From: Liolophura sinensis
Lineage: Eukaryota > Mollusca > Polyplacophora > Chitonida > Chitonidae
NCBI RefSeq assembly: GCF_032854445.1
Contig: NC_088307.1
Span: 12,526,001 to 12,590,000 of the forward strand
Direction: 5' to 3'
DNA: 64,000 nucleotides
Each line of letters starts with the position of its first letter. Position 1 is the stretch's first letter. The translations under genes and the position numbers were made by a program. This document shows positions 1 through 10,894 of the stretch, piece after piece. The notes under the pieces were generated by a model that saw only the letters and a list, made by a program, of their open reading frames with translations, did not search any database and had not been told where the DNA came from.

Positions 1-22
1 TCTACCTGATGGCCTTAGGTGA

Positions 23-307
23 TTACATCCGTTTTAGGTTATTTCTTCTTTCATCACATTTTCTTTTTCCTTTCTTTTTTCCGATATTTGGACATGCATA
101 TGCCTTTAAGGCTTTATTAAGGAACCAAGTAACTGATGAAAAATCATACATGCATGTAATGTAATCACGTTTGTCAGTGTTCAATACTCTATTCAGATCG
201 TCAGTCTCTATATGCAGTCGAAGGGGTAAGACAAAAGCTAATGTTTTCTTTAAACCTTTTGTTACTTCAAAGACAGTTCGATCTACTGGCATATACGATA
301 CTTCCAT
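23..307 (-). other. Unassigned short open frame
   Basis: An open frame of 94 codons that ends in a strongly basic stretch (KKKGKRKCDERR). I recognise no domain and see no clear splice borders. It could be an exon, part of a decayed retroelement, or chance. No other feature is visible in bases 1-560. Confidence 0.15.
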
Positions 308-567
308 TTAGATTTCAACTATTCAGCGGGGAGATAATGGGCATTGCTTTAATGAAAAACTAAGATCTGCTTATAATTTGCGGATCTGTAATATCTAACA
401 AAACTTTCTGAATGCTTTAGTTATGCAACGTAATGCATTATGGGGATGGTTGACCATCAGCATTAACATCAAAGCAGCAACATGCCCATTAGCTTTAGAA
501 GTACAAAAATTCAGATCTGTTCTCTGAAGTACATAAATAAAAGTGGCCATAGATATTCCTAACTTAG

Positions 568-1150
568 TTGCATACCTGGTTGCCGCAACAATCCTGTCCA
601 CAAGATTGTATACCTGGTTGCTGTAACAGAGCTGCCCATAGGACTGTATACCTGGTTGCTGTAATAGACTCGCTCTTAAGACTGTATAACAGACTGCTGT
701 AACAGACTCGTCCACAGGAATGTATTCCGGACAGCTGTAACAAGTTCGTCCACGAGAGTGTACCTGCTTGCCGCAACAATCTCGCCCACAAGATTGTATA
801 CCTGGCTGCTGTAACAGAGTCGTCCACAGGACTGTATACCTGGTTGCTGTAACAGACTCGCTCTTAAGACTGTATAACAGACTGCTGTAACAGACTCGTC
901 CACAGGACTGTATACCGGACTTCTGTAACAGGTTCGTCCACGAGAGTGTATACCTGGCTGCCGTAACAAACTCGTCCACGAGGGTGTATACTTGTTTTCT
1001 GCTACAGACTCGTCCACAAGGCTGTATACCTGGTTACCGTAAAAGGCTCATCTACAAGAGTGTATACGTGAACGTCCTAACAGACTCGTCCACAAGATTG
1101 AACACCAAACCGTCGTAACAAGCTCATCCACCACAGCGCATACCTCGACG
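568..1150. repeat. 38-bp minisatellite
   Basis: About fifteen diverged tandem units of 38 bp, each running roughly 'tgtatacctggttgctgtaa' then 'cagactcgtccacaagac'. Units differ by scattered substitutions and a few short deletions. Neighbouring units share variants (for example the 'cgctcttaag' type at about 670 and 870), which implies block duplication inside the array. The long minus-strand frames across it are repeat-driven and not genes. Confidence 0.9.
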
Positions 1151-1320
1151 TTAAGGTATGTTGGAATTTCACGTTTAATCTATAGTCTGTCAATTTCTGC
1201 CAATAAATAAGCCAGTAAATAAGCTTCTAAAGCTGATTAATTAGACATTAATTGATATAGGATTATTCATATATAGCCGATTCTCTTAAAGTGTATGAAA
1301 TCAACCTTCACTGAAATTTT

Positions 1321-1608
1321 TGTGGGAGGTTTTCTCCTGGTGAATGTGGGAGGTTTCCTCCTGGCGAATGTGGGAGGTTTCCTCCTGGCGAATGTGGGAG
1401 GTTTCCCCCTGGCGAATGTGGGAGGTTTCCTCCTGGCGAATGTGGGAGGTTTCCTCCTGGCGAATGTGGGAGGTTTCCCCCTGGCGAATGTGGGAGGTTT
1501 CCCCCTGGCGAATGAGGGAGATTTCCTCTTTGCGAATGTGTGAGATTTCCTCTTGGCGAATGTGGGAGGTTTCCTCCTGGCGAATGTGGGAGGTTTCCTC
1601 CTGGCGAA
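1321..1608. repeat. 24-bp minisatellite, 12 exact-length units
   Basis: Twelve head-to-tail units of exactly 24 bp with consensus 'tgtgggaggtttcctcctgg' + 'cgaa', followed by a decayed partial unit to about 1620. Because 24 is a multiple of three, the array stays open in several frames on both strands. It would translate as 8-residue repeats (for example FLLANVGG on plus, TFARRKPP on minus). That openness follows from period and base content and is not evidence of coding. Confidence 0.95.
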
Positions 1609-1915
1609 TGTAGGACATTTAGTCATAGCACTTCAGTTTCCTTAACCCACAAATCTTACCGCAGTCGTAGAATTGAAAACTTCTCGAATATTTAAACTGT
1701 TGTATGGCTTTTTAAGTTACCCTTGCTCCGGCACATTTTGTCTGCCTCAGTTGTTCAAAGACCCTTGATGACATTTATACACGTACTTGGTCAACAGCTG
1801 TGAGTTTAAACGCCGAAACCAACACATGCCAGTCCTCAAACAAAATGGGCTCCCCTGGGTCAAATAATTGCAAGGCGAATTCATCAAACAACATTCAGCA
1901 TAAACCACAGAGGAG
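1609..1915. other. Intergenic, nothing recognised
   Basis: No open frame of note, repeat or RNA gene is visible between the 24-bp array and the SINE that follows. Confidence 0.6.
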
Positions 1916-2240
1916 GGGGCCTCCGTGGCGCAGTTGATTAGCGCGCTAGCGTAACGTAATGACTCAGGAGTCTCTTACCAATGCGGTCGCTGCGAGTTCA
2001 AGTCCAGCTCATGCTGGCTCATGAGCCCCTAAAAAATGCGATTGCTGTGACTTCAAATCCAGCTCATGCTGGCTTCCTCTCTGGTCGTACGTAAGAATGT
2101 CTGCCACGACGGGTGGTCGTGAGTTTCTACAGGGTTCTACCCAGATTCCTCCCACTGTCATGGTATTCCTCGTGGTATAAGTGAAATATTCTTGACGGAG
2201 TATCACGTAAAACACCAATAAAATCAAAAAATAATTAAAA
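1916..2240 (+). mobile_element. tRNA-headed SINE, full length
   Basis: The left end reads as a Pol III promoter. An A-box-like 'tggcgcagttgattagcgcg' lies at about 1927 and a B-box-like 'gagttcaagtcc' at about 1995. The right end is the reverse complement of the tail block found repeatedly in this window ('gtggtataagtgaaatattc', then 'gtaaaacaccaat' and an A-rich end). The B-box region is duplicated (1990-2030 and 2038-2070), probably a slippage change inside this copy. This is the only copy here with both head and tail. By memory it belongs to a SINE group common in molluscs, possibly the MetaSINE type; family name not verified. Confidence 0.8.
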
Positions 2241-2360
2241 GATGCTCTGGCTGTGATCATAACGAAGAAAGTGTATCTGGTAAAACTTGGAATACGGCAA
2301 TATGAACAAACATGTAGTTAGTAGGAGTTAATGACACAATATTTCATGTGACCAAAAATG

Positions 2361-2600
2361 AACAACTGTATACAAACGTGAACAACTGTGGGCAGACGTG
2401 AACAACTGTATACAAACGTGAACAACTGTATACAAACGTGAACAATTGTGGGCAGACGTGAACAACTGTGGACAAACGTGACCAACTGTGCACAGACGTG
2501 AATAACTGTGAACATACGTGACCAACTGTGCACAGACGTGAACAACTGTGGACAGGCGTGAACAATTGTGGACAAACGTGAACAACTGTGGACAAATTTG
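2361..2600. repeat. 20-bp minisatellite, 12 units
   Basis: Twelve units of exactly 20 bp, consensus 'aacaactgtggacaaacgtg', with two main variants ('tatacaaacgtg' and 'gggcagacgtg' endings) interspersed. Since 20 is not a multiple of three, each minus-strand frame reads the units in rotation (VHVCPQLF-like). The three overlapping minus-strand open frames here are artefacts of the repeat. Confidence 0.95.
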
Positions 2601-3296
2601 AAACAAATATGTGTTCGTAACAGATAGGCGATATATGGAAATCATTGGGGGGGAATGTTTATTTTAAACAATAATAGATCTATGCAGAAAACTAATCTAC
2701 TCTCTCTTTCGTTTCGCGAAATTTGCCCTGATACTACCTTTACTACCTTATTTGGTATGAATTCAACGGCAGTTTTCAACTGTGGCCTACATCTCTTCCA
2801 ACGCAATAGGCAACAGACACATTGTCATATAAGATAAAATTAAAATTATAAAACAAAACACAGGTGTTGTTTTGTATTTTTGCAAGATTCACCTTTTTGG
2901 TGAATGGTTACCAATTTTTTGTGTCATATCACACGGAAAAGAATTTTATTAGGTATGTCTTTTTCGTAAACATAAAACGTTGTACATTTGACCTTGATTC
3001 TCGCCACAGTTATCTTTATTAATGTATTTTTACTGAAGCAGTTTATATACAGATCGATATGTTTCTTGCTGTGAAAACAGTTCTGCTTCAAAGACGTGTC
3101 ACGTGATGCTTATTGTTTTTAAACTTTCTATGGCCATGAATTTCAAATAAAAAATTACAAAGGTCATTTGACCCAACGGAACTGTCATGAAGCACCGACA
3201 GAAAATAATGTCTTCGCTGCGTGGTACGGCACAAGACATTGCCCAAATGTTTAGATACAAATTTCACATCTAGTACAACATTTTACTTACAGAAAG
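2601..3296. other. Upstream region of the 3297 GPCR
   Basis: AT-rich, no repeat or gene recognised; a 60-codon frame at 2655-2837 has no recognisable content. The promoter of the GPCR that follows would lie here or further left, but no convincing TATA or initiator could be assigned. Confidence 0.5.
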
Positions 3297-4376
3297 ATGA
3301 GCAGCAGTTGCTGGAGTTGTAATCTCACTGAAGATACCCTCCGGAACGAGACTGATGATTGGCCGTTCAACGCTACCGGAAATGAGGTCAAAACAGACGG
3401 ATTGGGGCATACCAATAAAAAATCAACTGCGACTTTGTTTTTTGTCATGACGGCAACGGTTCGCATCGCACTAGGCTGTTCTGCTGCAACTCTAAACTAT
3501 TTTCTCTTACATGGTCTAAGTCGTGTTAAGAACTCCAAACTGAAGGTAAAAGCCCTTATACAGACAACTGCCATTGCCAACGTCATCTTGCCCTTTGCAT
3601 CAGGCTTGAAACCGGAGATCTTCGTATCACCTTTCTGGACAATGGACGAGAGCTTATCTCTATGTGTCCAAATGGTTTATAGGCTCATATATATTTTAGC
3701 CATGTATGTTCAGTCGTCATGTAACTTGGGATTGGCATGCGACCGCCTGTATGCAATGATCAAGCCTTTGCAGTATCACACAACCGACTATCACAGAGGC
3801 GGGAGAGTTTGCATGATTATCGCCCCTGTTTTGGTGGCGCTGCTAATCAACGGGGCACTCGTCCTTCTGTCTCTGAGGCTAAATCCATCCGTACCACCTG
3901 GCGTCAGTCCCGTGTGTGTTGTCCCTTTGGAGGCGCTGGAAATGCAGTTTAGTTTTGATTTTGTTGCCTTTTTCTTGCTATTTTGTAATTGCACCTCATT
4001 CGTCATGTACCTGAGTCTCTTGGTCGTTTTACGTTATCAGCGCGGGGAAATCAAAAGCGTATCCGAGTCTTCGGTGAAACGAGAAAGCGCCGTATTATCA
4101 GTTACTTATCTTTTGACAAACCTGTCAACATTACTACTCTATAGCCCGGCCCCTTTAATGTCATTCTTCTATGTTAGACATGTCAGAGAGAAAGAGGAGA
4201 TAATGAGACTGTTAACTACAATGTACATGGTAAATAGCTCGTTAGTCCCTTTGATCCTTTTGGCGAGAATCCCTGCCATTCGAAGGAGTTTGCCGTTTAA
4301 ATCAAGCATTCGGACCCGGGCTTCTCCGATAATTATAACTTCTAGCTTGAAAACCTGTCAGAACGTACCAAGTTAA
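3297..4376 (+). CDS. Atypical class A GPCR, single exon
   Basis: Intact 359-residue seven-helix receptor without introns. Three N-glycosylation sequons occur at N9, N17 and N25 in the outer N-terminus. Helices are at about residues 46-72, 83-107, 123-147, 168-193, 216-246, 264-292 and 302-324. Cys123 at the top of helix 3 and Cys207 in loop 2 are placed for the usual disulfide. The helix 3 end reads CDRLYAMIKPLQY (148-160), a DRY-type motif with Leu in place of Tyr but the typical PLxY loop. Two hallmark motifs are altered: helix 6 lacks CWxP and helix 7 has NSSLVPLILL where NPxxY is expected. It belongs to the rhodopsin-like fold but not to the GPCR group elsewhere in this window. The ligand is unknown; it may be an orphan or chemosensory receptor. 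The start is the first ATG of the frame and gives a credible short glycosylated N-terminus. Confidence 0.85.
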   Translation: MSSSCWSCNLTEDTLRNETDDWPFNATGNEVKTDGLGHTNKKSTATLFFVMTATVRIALGCSAATLNYFLLHGLSRVKNSKLKVKALIQTTAIANVILPFASGLKPEIFVSPFWTMDESLSLCVQMVYRLIYILAMYVQSSCNLGLACDRLYAMIKPLQYHTTDYHRGGRVCMIIAPVLVALLINGALVLLSLRLNPSVPPGVSPVCVVPLEALEMQFSFDFVAFFLLFCNCTSFVMYLSLLVVLRYQRGEIKSVSESSVKRESAVLSVTYLLTNLSTLLLYSPAPLMSFFYVRHVREKEEIMRLLTTMYMVNSSLVPLILLARIPAIRRSLPFKSSIRTRASPIIITSSLKTCQNVPS

Positions 4377-4955
4377 AAAAAAGGCTGAAACAACTAATAC
4401 CTAGAGTGAGTAAAACAGTGAGGTTGGCAAATATGGATCGTCGACGATCTGTGTCATTCTTGTCATATTTTGTGTCTTATCCCACTTTACCCGGAGATCA
4501 GGGCTTTATAACATTCAAGTTTGCTTTTGTAAACTGTTCTATTCAAAGTGCGACTGAAATACCCTTTTTGTGTTCGACCTATGTATTATTCAAGGACAGC
4601 AAGCTGGCAGTTGAACTGAATGTTTAGCCTAGGATATCGACTGTTCTCGGAGTCAATGGAACACAGGACGGTGGGTGGGGGATGGGTGGGGGTCGGAGAG
4701 CGTGCAGGTCTGAAGCACTAACTACGCTGATATCAGTTGTAGATGTTGTAACCATCCAGATAGATAGTGAGGTGTTGTACCCACCAGTAACACCGTAAAA
4801 TCTGGTTCTTATAGAGAATCTGTATGAGAACACGGTCACCGGCGATAATTTATCACTGGCTGTCCGCAGGTGGTCAGCACCTGTGCACAATAGACGTGTT
4901 CAACTTTCACGGTCAGCGCAGGTAAATCAAGGCCATGAAAACACTTGAACTCCTT
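4377..4955. other. Intergenic, no gene supported
   Basis: A 73-codon plus-strand frame (4406-4627) begins 30 bp after the GPCR stop, but its product shows no domain, signal or splice context. I treat it as chance. Confidence 0.4.
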
Positions 4956-5071
4956 GTCCCGCAAGGACCTCTTGTTCCACCTGCCTCGCCTGTCCCACCT
5001 GTCCCGCTTGTCCCGCCAGGACCTCTTGTTCCACCTGCCTCGCCTGTCCCACCTGTACCGCTTGTCCCGCC
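4956..5071. repeat. 54-bp tandem duplication of C/T-rich unit
   Basis: Two 54 bp units (4956-5009 and 5010-5063) plus a few bases of a third. Each is internally built from shorter 'cctgtcccac'-like repeats. The units differ at only two positions by eye (gcaagg/gccagg and tcccgc/taccgc). Confidence 0.9.
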
Positions 5072-5078
5072 CACAAAT

Positions 5079-6095
5079 GTGGTATAGAGTAGATACCGTC
5101 CCGGTAGCAGTCAACAAATGTGGTATACAGCAGATACCGTCCCAACAACAGTCAACAAGTGTGGTACAGAGTAGGTACCGTCCCGGTAGCAGTCAACACA
5201 TGTGGTACAGAGTAGATACCGCAACACGAGTAGGTACCCAGTGTGTTATACACTAGATATCGTCCCAGCAACAGTCAGCAAATGTGGTACAGAGTAGATA
5301 CCGTCCCAGCAACAAATATGGTACAGAGTAGATACCGTCCCAGCAGCAGTCAACAAATGTGGTACAGAGTAGATACCGTCCCAGCAGTAGTCAACAAGTG
5401 TAGTACAAAGTAGATACCGTCCCGGCAGTAGTCAGTGGTATACAGTAGATGCCACAGCACAAGTATATATCAAATGTTGTACAGTAGATGATGTAACGCC
5501 ACTAAATACCAAATGGTATATACTGTAGATGACGCAACACCACTAAATAGGTCTATCAAATGTCGGCACCACCAGTAGATGCTAAATATGGTATAGCCTA
5601 CAGTAGATACCAGCAGTACATAGCAAATGTGTGCTGTAACAACAGTGGGAATTGAATGTGATATACAGTAGATTCGGTAACAGCAGTAGGTGCTGAGTCT
5701 GGTATACAGAAAGTGCGGTAACAGAAGTAGGTGCTGAGTCTGTTATACAGTTGATGTTTAAACAGCAGTAGGTGCTGAATGTGATATACAGTAGATTCGG
5801 TAACAGCAGTAGGTGCTGAGTCTGGTATACAGTAGGTGCGGTAACAGCTGTAGGTGCTGAGTCTGGTATACAGTTGGTGCAGTAAGAGCAGTAGGTGCTG
5901 AATGTGATATACGGGAGATTCGGTAACACCAGTAGGTGCTGAGACTGATATACAATAGGTGCGCTAACAGCAGTAGGTGCTGAGTCTGGTATACAGTAGA
6001 TGTGACAGCAGTAGTTGCTGAAATTGATGTACAGTGGATGTAACAGCAGCAGGTGCTGAGTCTAGTATACCGTAGATGCTGTAACACAAGCAGGT
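5079..6095. repeat. 41-bp minisatellite with two subfamilies
   Basis: About 24 tandem units of 41 bp. The left part (to about 5450) has units like 'aaatgtggtacagagtagat' + 'accgtcccagcagcagtcaac'. The right part has units like 'gcagtaggtgctgagtctgg' + 'tatacagtagatgcggtaaca'. The shared 41 bp period and shared 'gta-ta-cag-gta' skeleton suggest one ancestral unit that diverged into two homogenised halves, with a degenerate bridge at about 5450-5640. Confidence 0.85.
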
Positions 6096-6528
6096 GCTAA
6101 AAATACCGCGTTAGATATGTCACGAATAGCCGCACATAGATTACATAGATCTGGCGTCTGGGCTTGAGGGTTTTAATGAGAAGGAATGTCCAGGAATCGT
6201 TCAGTTTCAAGGCCTGGCCAGAGGACGGTGCTCGACAGAAGGCTCTGGGTCCTGGTCTTACTCCAGCTCATGTACATTAGCGTTACGTTCCTTTAATCCG
6301 TACAAAACTGAACCATTTAGCTTAATAATCTAAGACTAATGCGAAATATTGCCAATATAGCACCACCGGGAATGTACAGTGTAATGAAGACACAGCTCTC
6401 CGCTGGTACAGGAGCCTTTGGACCGTGACCGACTGTACTCGACCGATTTGAAACAGGGCTTGGCTTAGGAGAAACCGCCCTGCCAGAATGGCGCCTTAGC
6501 ATTTCTTGTGACCCGAGTCACAAGATAA
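6096..6528. other. Intergenic, nothing recognised
   Basis: No repeat period or supported gene is visible; a 61-codon minus frame at 6317-6502 is without content. Confidence 0.5.
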
Positions 6529-6860
6529 GGGACAATTCGATAGTTCCGCAATGAATAGTTCTGTTGAAAAAGGGGAGATAATTCCTCCTCTGGCAAACAT
6601 GAAGCTTGGGTTCTGTAGGAAGATCCAGCGTCCCAAAACTGAAAGGGAGATAATTCCTCCTCTGGCAAACATGAAGCGTGGGTTCTGGCAAACATGAAGC
6701 GTGGGTTCTGTAGGAAGATCCAGCGTCACAAAACTGAAAGGGACAATTTGATAGTTCCGCAATGAATAGTTCTGTTCAAGAAGGGGAGATAATTCCTTCT
6801 CTGGCAAACATGAAGCGTGGGTTCTGTAGGAAGATCCAGCGTTCCAAAACTGAAAGGGAA
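6529..6860. repeat. 211-bp higher-order repeat
   Basis: A block starting 'gggacaattcgatagttccg' at 6529 recurs at 6740 (211 bp apart). Inside each block a module 'gataattcctcctctggcaa' + 'acatgaagcgtgggttctgt' is repeated again. The second copy within the first block carries a 27-bp stutter ('ggcaaacatgaagcgtgggttct' twice, about 6664-6710). Overlapping minus-strand open frames here are repeat artefacts. Confidence 0.85.
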
Positions 6861-6984
6861 CAAAACACTCAATCCATCTGAACTGAACAGACTTTTGACC
6901 TAAAACTTAATATTACTGTCTGCAAATGGAGTTTGATAATTGTGCTACGTATTTCTGTTATTTTCCGATCTTGAGATCGAACAT

Positions 6985-8425
6985 GTGTATCAGTTCAGAT
7001 CCCTGAGAGGTGATATGTGGGCATCAGGTCAGATACTTGAGCAGTGATATGTGGGCATCAGTTCAGATACTTGAGCAGTGATATGTGGGCATAGGTTCAG
7101 ATACTTGAGCAGTGATATGTGGTCATCAGTTCAGATACTTGTGCAGTGACATGTGGGCATCAGTTGAGATACTTGAGCAGTGATATGTGGGCATCAGTTG
7201 AGATACTTGAGCAGTGATATGTGGGCATCTGTTCAGATTCTTGAGAGGTGGTATGTGGGCATCAGTTCAGATTCTTGAGAGGTGGTATGTGGGCATCAGT
7301 TCACACCCCTGAGAGGTGGTGTGTGGGCATCAGTTCAGACCCCTGAGAGATGGTGTGTGGGCATCAGTTCAGATTCTTGAGAGGTGGTGTGTGGGCATCA
7401 GTTCAGATCCCTGAGAGGTGGTGCGTGGGCATCAGTTCAGATCCCTGAAAGGTAGTATGTGGGCATCAGTTCAGATCCCTGAGGGGTACTATGTGGGCAT
7501 CAGTTCAGATTGTCGGGAGGTGATATGTGGGCATCAGTTCAGATCCCTGAGAGGTGGTGTGTGGACATCAGTTCAGGTTCTTGAAAGGTGATGTGTGGGC
7601 ATCAGTTTAGACCCCTGAGAGGTGGTGTGTGGACATCAGTTCAGATTCTTGAGAGGTGGTATGTGGGCATCAGTTCAGATGCCTACGAGGTGGTGTGTGG
7701 ACATCAGTTCAGATTCTTGAAAGGTGATGTGTGGGCATCAGTTCAGATTCTTGAGAGGTCAGTTCAGATTCTTGAGAGGTGGTATGTGGGCATCAGTTCA
7801 GATTCTTCAGAGGTAATATGTGGGCATCAGTTTACACCCCTGAGAGGTGGTGTGTGGGCATCAGTTCAGACCCCTGAGAGGTGGTGTGTGGGCATCAGTT
7901 CAGATTCTTGAGAGGTGGTGTGTGGGCATCAGTTCAGATCCCTGAAAGGTAGAATGTGGGCATCGCTTCAGATCCCTGAGGGGTACTATGTGGGCATCAG
8001 TTTAGATTCTCGGGAGGTGATTTGTGTGCATCAGTTCAGATGCCTAAGAGGTGGTGCGTGGACATCAGTTCAGATTCTTGAGAGGTGGTATGTGGACATC
8101 AGTTCAAATCCCTGAGAGGTGGTATGTGGACATCAGTTCAGATTCTTGAGAGGTGGTGTGTGGGCATCAGTTCAGATTCTTGATGGTTGGTATATGGCGA
8201 TCGGTTCAGGTTTGTGAGAGTTGGTATGCGGGCATCAGTTCAGACTCTTGACGGGTAGTATGTGGACATCGGTTCAGATTCTTAATAGTTGGTATGTGGG
8301 CATCACTACAGTTTCTTCAGATGTCGTATGAGGGCATTAATTCTGTTTCTTCAGAGGTCGTATGTGGGCAACAGTCCAGTTTCCTCAGAGCACGTATGTG
8401 GGCATCGGTTCAGCTTCGTATATGC
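6985..8425. repeat. 34-bp minisatellite, about 42 units
   Basis: Long array of a 34 bp unit, consensus 'gaggtggtgtgtgggcatca' + 'gttcagatccctga'. Units at about 7000-7230 form a distinct subtype ('acttgagcagtgatatgtgg'). A block near 7290-7530 has been copied to about 7825-8020: variant-marked positions correspond at an offset of 531 bp, then 497 bp after one unit was lost. The right end (8170-8425) is progressively diverged. The plus-strand open frames (CGHQF-type repeats) come from the repeat. Confidence 0.95.
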
Positions 8426-9937
8426 GTATGATTGTTGTGTTTTACATCGTGCATGTTTAGGTATCAGATAATAATATTGTAAAATCTGAAATTTAGTGGA
8501 CCCCTCTCTACGCCTGCAGTTTTGTCTTGTATGCGTACAAGCAAGATTTGTAAATAAGTGTGTTATACATTTCAATATAAGCAGGTAATACACACTACAT
8601 GAGTTGTTAATACCATGTCTCATAAGAACGAACTTTATGTTGAATTGAGCGACGAGCGCACATTTTCATATTTAACACGTATATGCTCTACTCTTACATA
8701 TGCAAAAATAACACATCATACAAGATATTTTTGTTCATATTTAGATAATATATGTGGGTTTTTGGGGTAAAAAATTTTTGCGATATGATCTTTCATGTCC
8801 AACATAGAGTTTATGATATTTTACAAATTTTAATCCTTTGTTTTGCACGTTGCTTGATATTGTTCACTGAAATAAAAATAAATTTTGACCTCAGAATGTC
8901 TTCAATCCGTCTTATTTTTCCAGCAATATATTATAGCTATAATATAATAGATTAAAATCATTAAAATACATTGAATGTTTTCTTCCTTGACAAAGTTGAG
9001 ATGTGTAACAATCTTGTGTTTGAAGCTTTATGCCGTTCCTAAAATTCGCCATTATACTTGTGGTTCCCTGGTTTCCAGACTAAATACAGATAAGTGTTGG
9101 TTGTAACAAAGCCGTGTCACGTGATATAGTAGAATGACGTATTACTATCCACTCAACATGTCACGGATTCATTCCACAAATCCGTGTGGGCTGAATCTCA
9201 AATTAAAACTGGAGGAAGTTAAGTAGTGCTGAAAGTGTTTCAAGTGTTTTGGGTTGAGGTTTACCGTCGAATTCAACTTATCTGAGTTTATGTAGCCGAT
9301 CGGTGGAACTGTCGACATATCTACATGTACAGTCTGCCTCATAGAAAAAATCATGGAGAAGACACCAGGCATAAGGCCCCACAGTGTCGCAGGACACAGC
9401 GTATACAGTGCGTACCAATTTTAAATAATTATCAAATTTGAACCTTCTGTTTGATCCAAGAGGTGAGATACCCCATTATAAAGCGGCCAAGGTAGTTGTG
9501 TTTTTTATGAAAGGATCTTAAAATAAATATGAACCACATTTTTTATAGACTGGATATTAACAGTTTTCATCATGATACCAGTGTAAGTTCAACCTTCATT
9601 ATCTTTTGAAATCCCCCTGTTTTACGATCTGTGGAAGTGGGAATGAGTTTTATTTGAACCTTGAAGTGGAAAATCAAAACCAAAGTTTCGGAGAAACTGG
9701 TGCAAACTTTTTTCCAGTGTTGCCATAGTCAATTTAGTAAATAATGGTTCATGCCTTGGTGTTAAATTGTATCACGAATATGCAGGCAAGATCGAGGGTT
9801 AAATCTGTATACTTTTCTTCATTTCTCGTTCAAAAATATCAGATACTTTGGAAGATACTTTAGAAGATAATCGCGATTCCCTGTATGTATGCAATATTTT
9901 CTACATGGTGCGACACCATTGCTTGTGACTATAGGTT
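8426..9937. other. AT-rich intergenic, no gene supported
   Basis: Short frames at 8752-8955 (+) and 9169-9372 (-) have no recognisable domains and no splice context. Nothing else is visible. Confidence 0.45.
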
Positions 9938-10550
9938 AAATGTGATGAAAACCCACCATTTGGATTAATTCTAGATCAGTGATCTCTTATATATTGCAAT
10001 TAATATCATTGCATACTTTCTTACCTAATTCTGCTTAAGCCATGGCGCTTGTGTGCGTGTAATATACTACTTTTTAAGCATTTGCATGAACAGTTAGAAT
10101 AAAACCCTAAGTAAAACCGTAACTGGGATTAAGCAAAAAGGTTCCATATTTCACTGGTTATGCGTGACCATTTGCCAGATATCACACTGTCGTCGCCACT
10201 GTGGTTTTGCTTTCTGTATTGTACGTCTTTAGTTATATTGTATTTCTTGTATTATTTTATTGTATTATTTTATTGTATTACATAAACTGCGATTCTGCTG
10301 GTCCCTTTACATTGTTTTAATGTGATTCTATATTAAATGTGATGACACCACAGCGTTTTGAGTAATCCTAGACCAGTGACGTCTAATGCATTGCAAATAA
10401 CATTATTGCATATTGTCTTACCTCATTCTGCCTAAGCCAGGGATCTAAGGTGCTTGTAATGTGCTACTTTTTAAGCATTTGCATGAAAAGTTAGAATAAA
10501 ACCCCAACTGGGGTAAAGCAACAAGGGTCCGTATTTCAACAGTTATGTTA
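9938..10550 (+). repeat. Two direct copies of a dispersed element, 396 bp apart
   Basis: A block starting 'taaatgtgatga' occurs at 9938 and again at 10334. Both copies run through 'attctgc(c/t)taagcca' and 'tttttaagcatttgcatgaa' to 'gttagaataaaacccc'. The same element recurs at 45.38-45.56 kb (reversed) and 45.79-45.91 kb (forward), so it is a dispersed family and not only a local duplication. No coding content; type unknown. Confidence 0.7.
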
Positions 10551-10894
10551 TTTTCCCGTCCGATGTCTGGTTAAGGCTTAACTCCTCTCCAAACCTTAAT
10601 CTGTTAATTTTAACAGAAAATCCAAAAAAGATTTTATACGACTAACAGGCTACTTTGTTGGATATAACTGAAACATTATAACGGAATACAGACTATCATC
10701 ACTCACTAATTCCAGGAATCCCTCACTAATATGGTAGCTGTACAGCTATCAGTAAGATCATTTTTATCCGATTTATCCGAAGGAGCAAACATCACAGGGT
10801 GCCTTCCATTTGTCGATCAGACCGCTTCATTGTGACATTTCAATGTTCTGGACGTTAAGTCAAATCGCGTGAGCTAAGACGCTGCAATACAAGC

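Noticed and set aside
564-1017. Several overlapping minus-strand open frames across 395-1017
   Set aside because: They coincide with the 38-bp minisatellite and repeat the same peptide in different frames; period and composition explain them.
1916-2000. Functional tRNA gene
   Set aside because: A- and B-box are present but the acceptor and anticodon stems do not form and a SINE body follows. The same holds for the heads at 24.03, 53.5 and 60.99 kb.
7588-8115. Plus-strand frames with CGHQF-type peptide repeats
   Set aside because: Pure by-product of the 34-bp minisatellite; the frame changes wherever a unit has an indel.
568-8425. CRISPR array
   Set aside because: Units are contiguous tandem repeats without unique spacers, and the DNA is clearly animal nuclear sequence.
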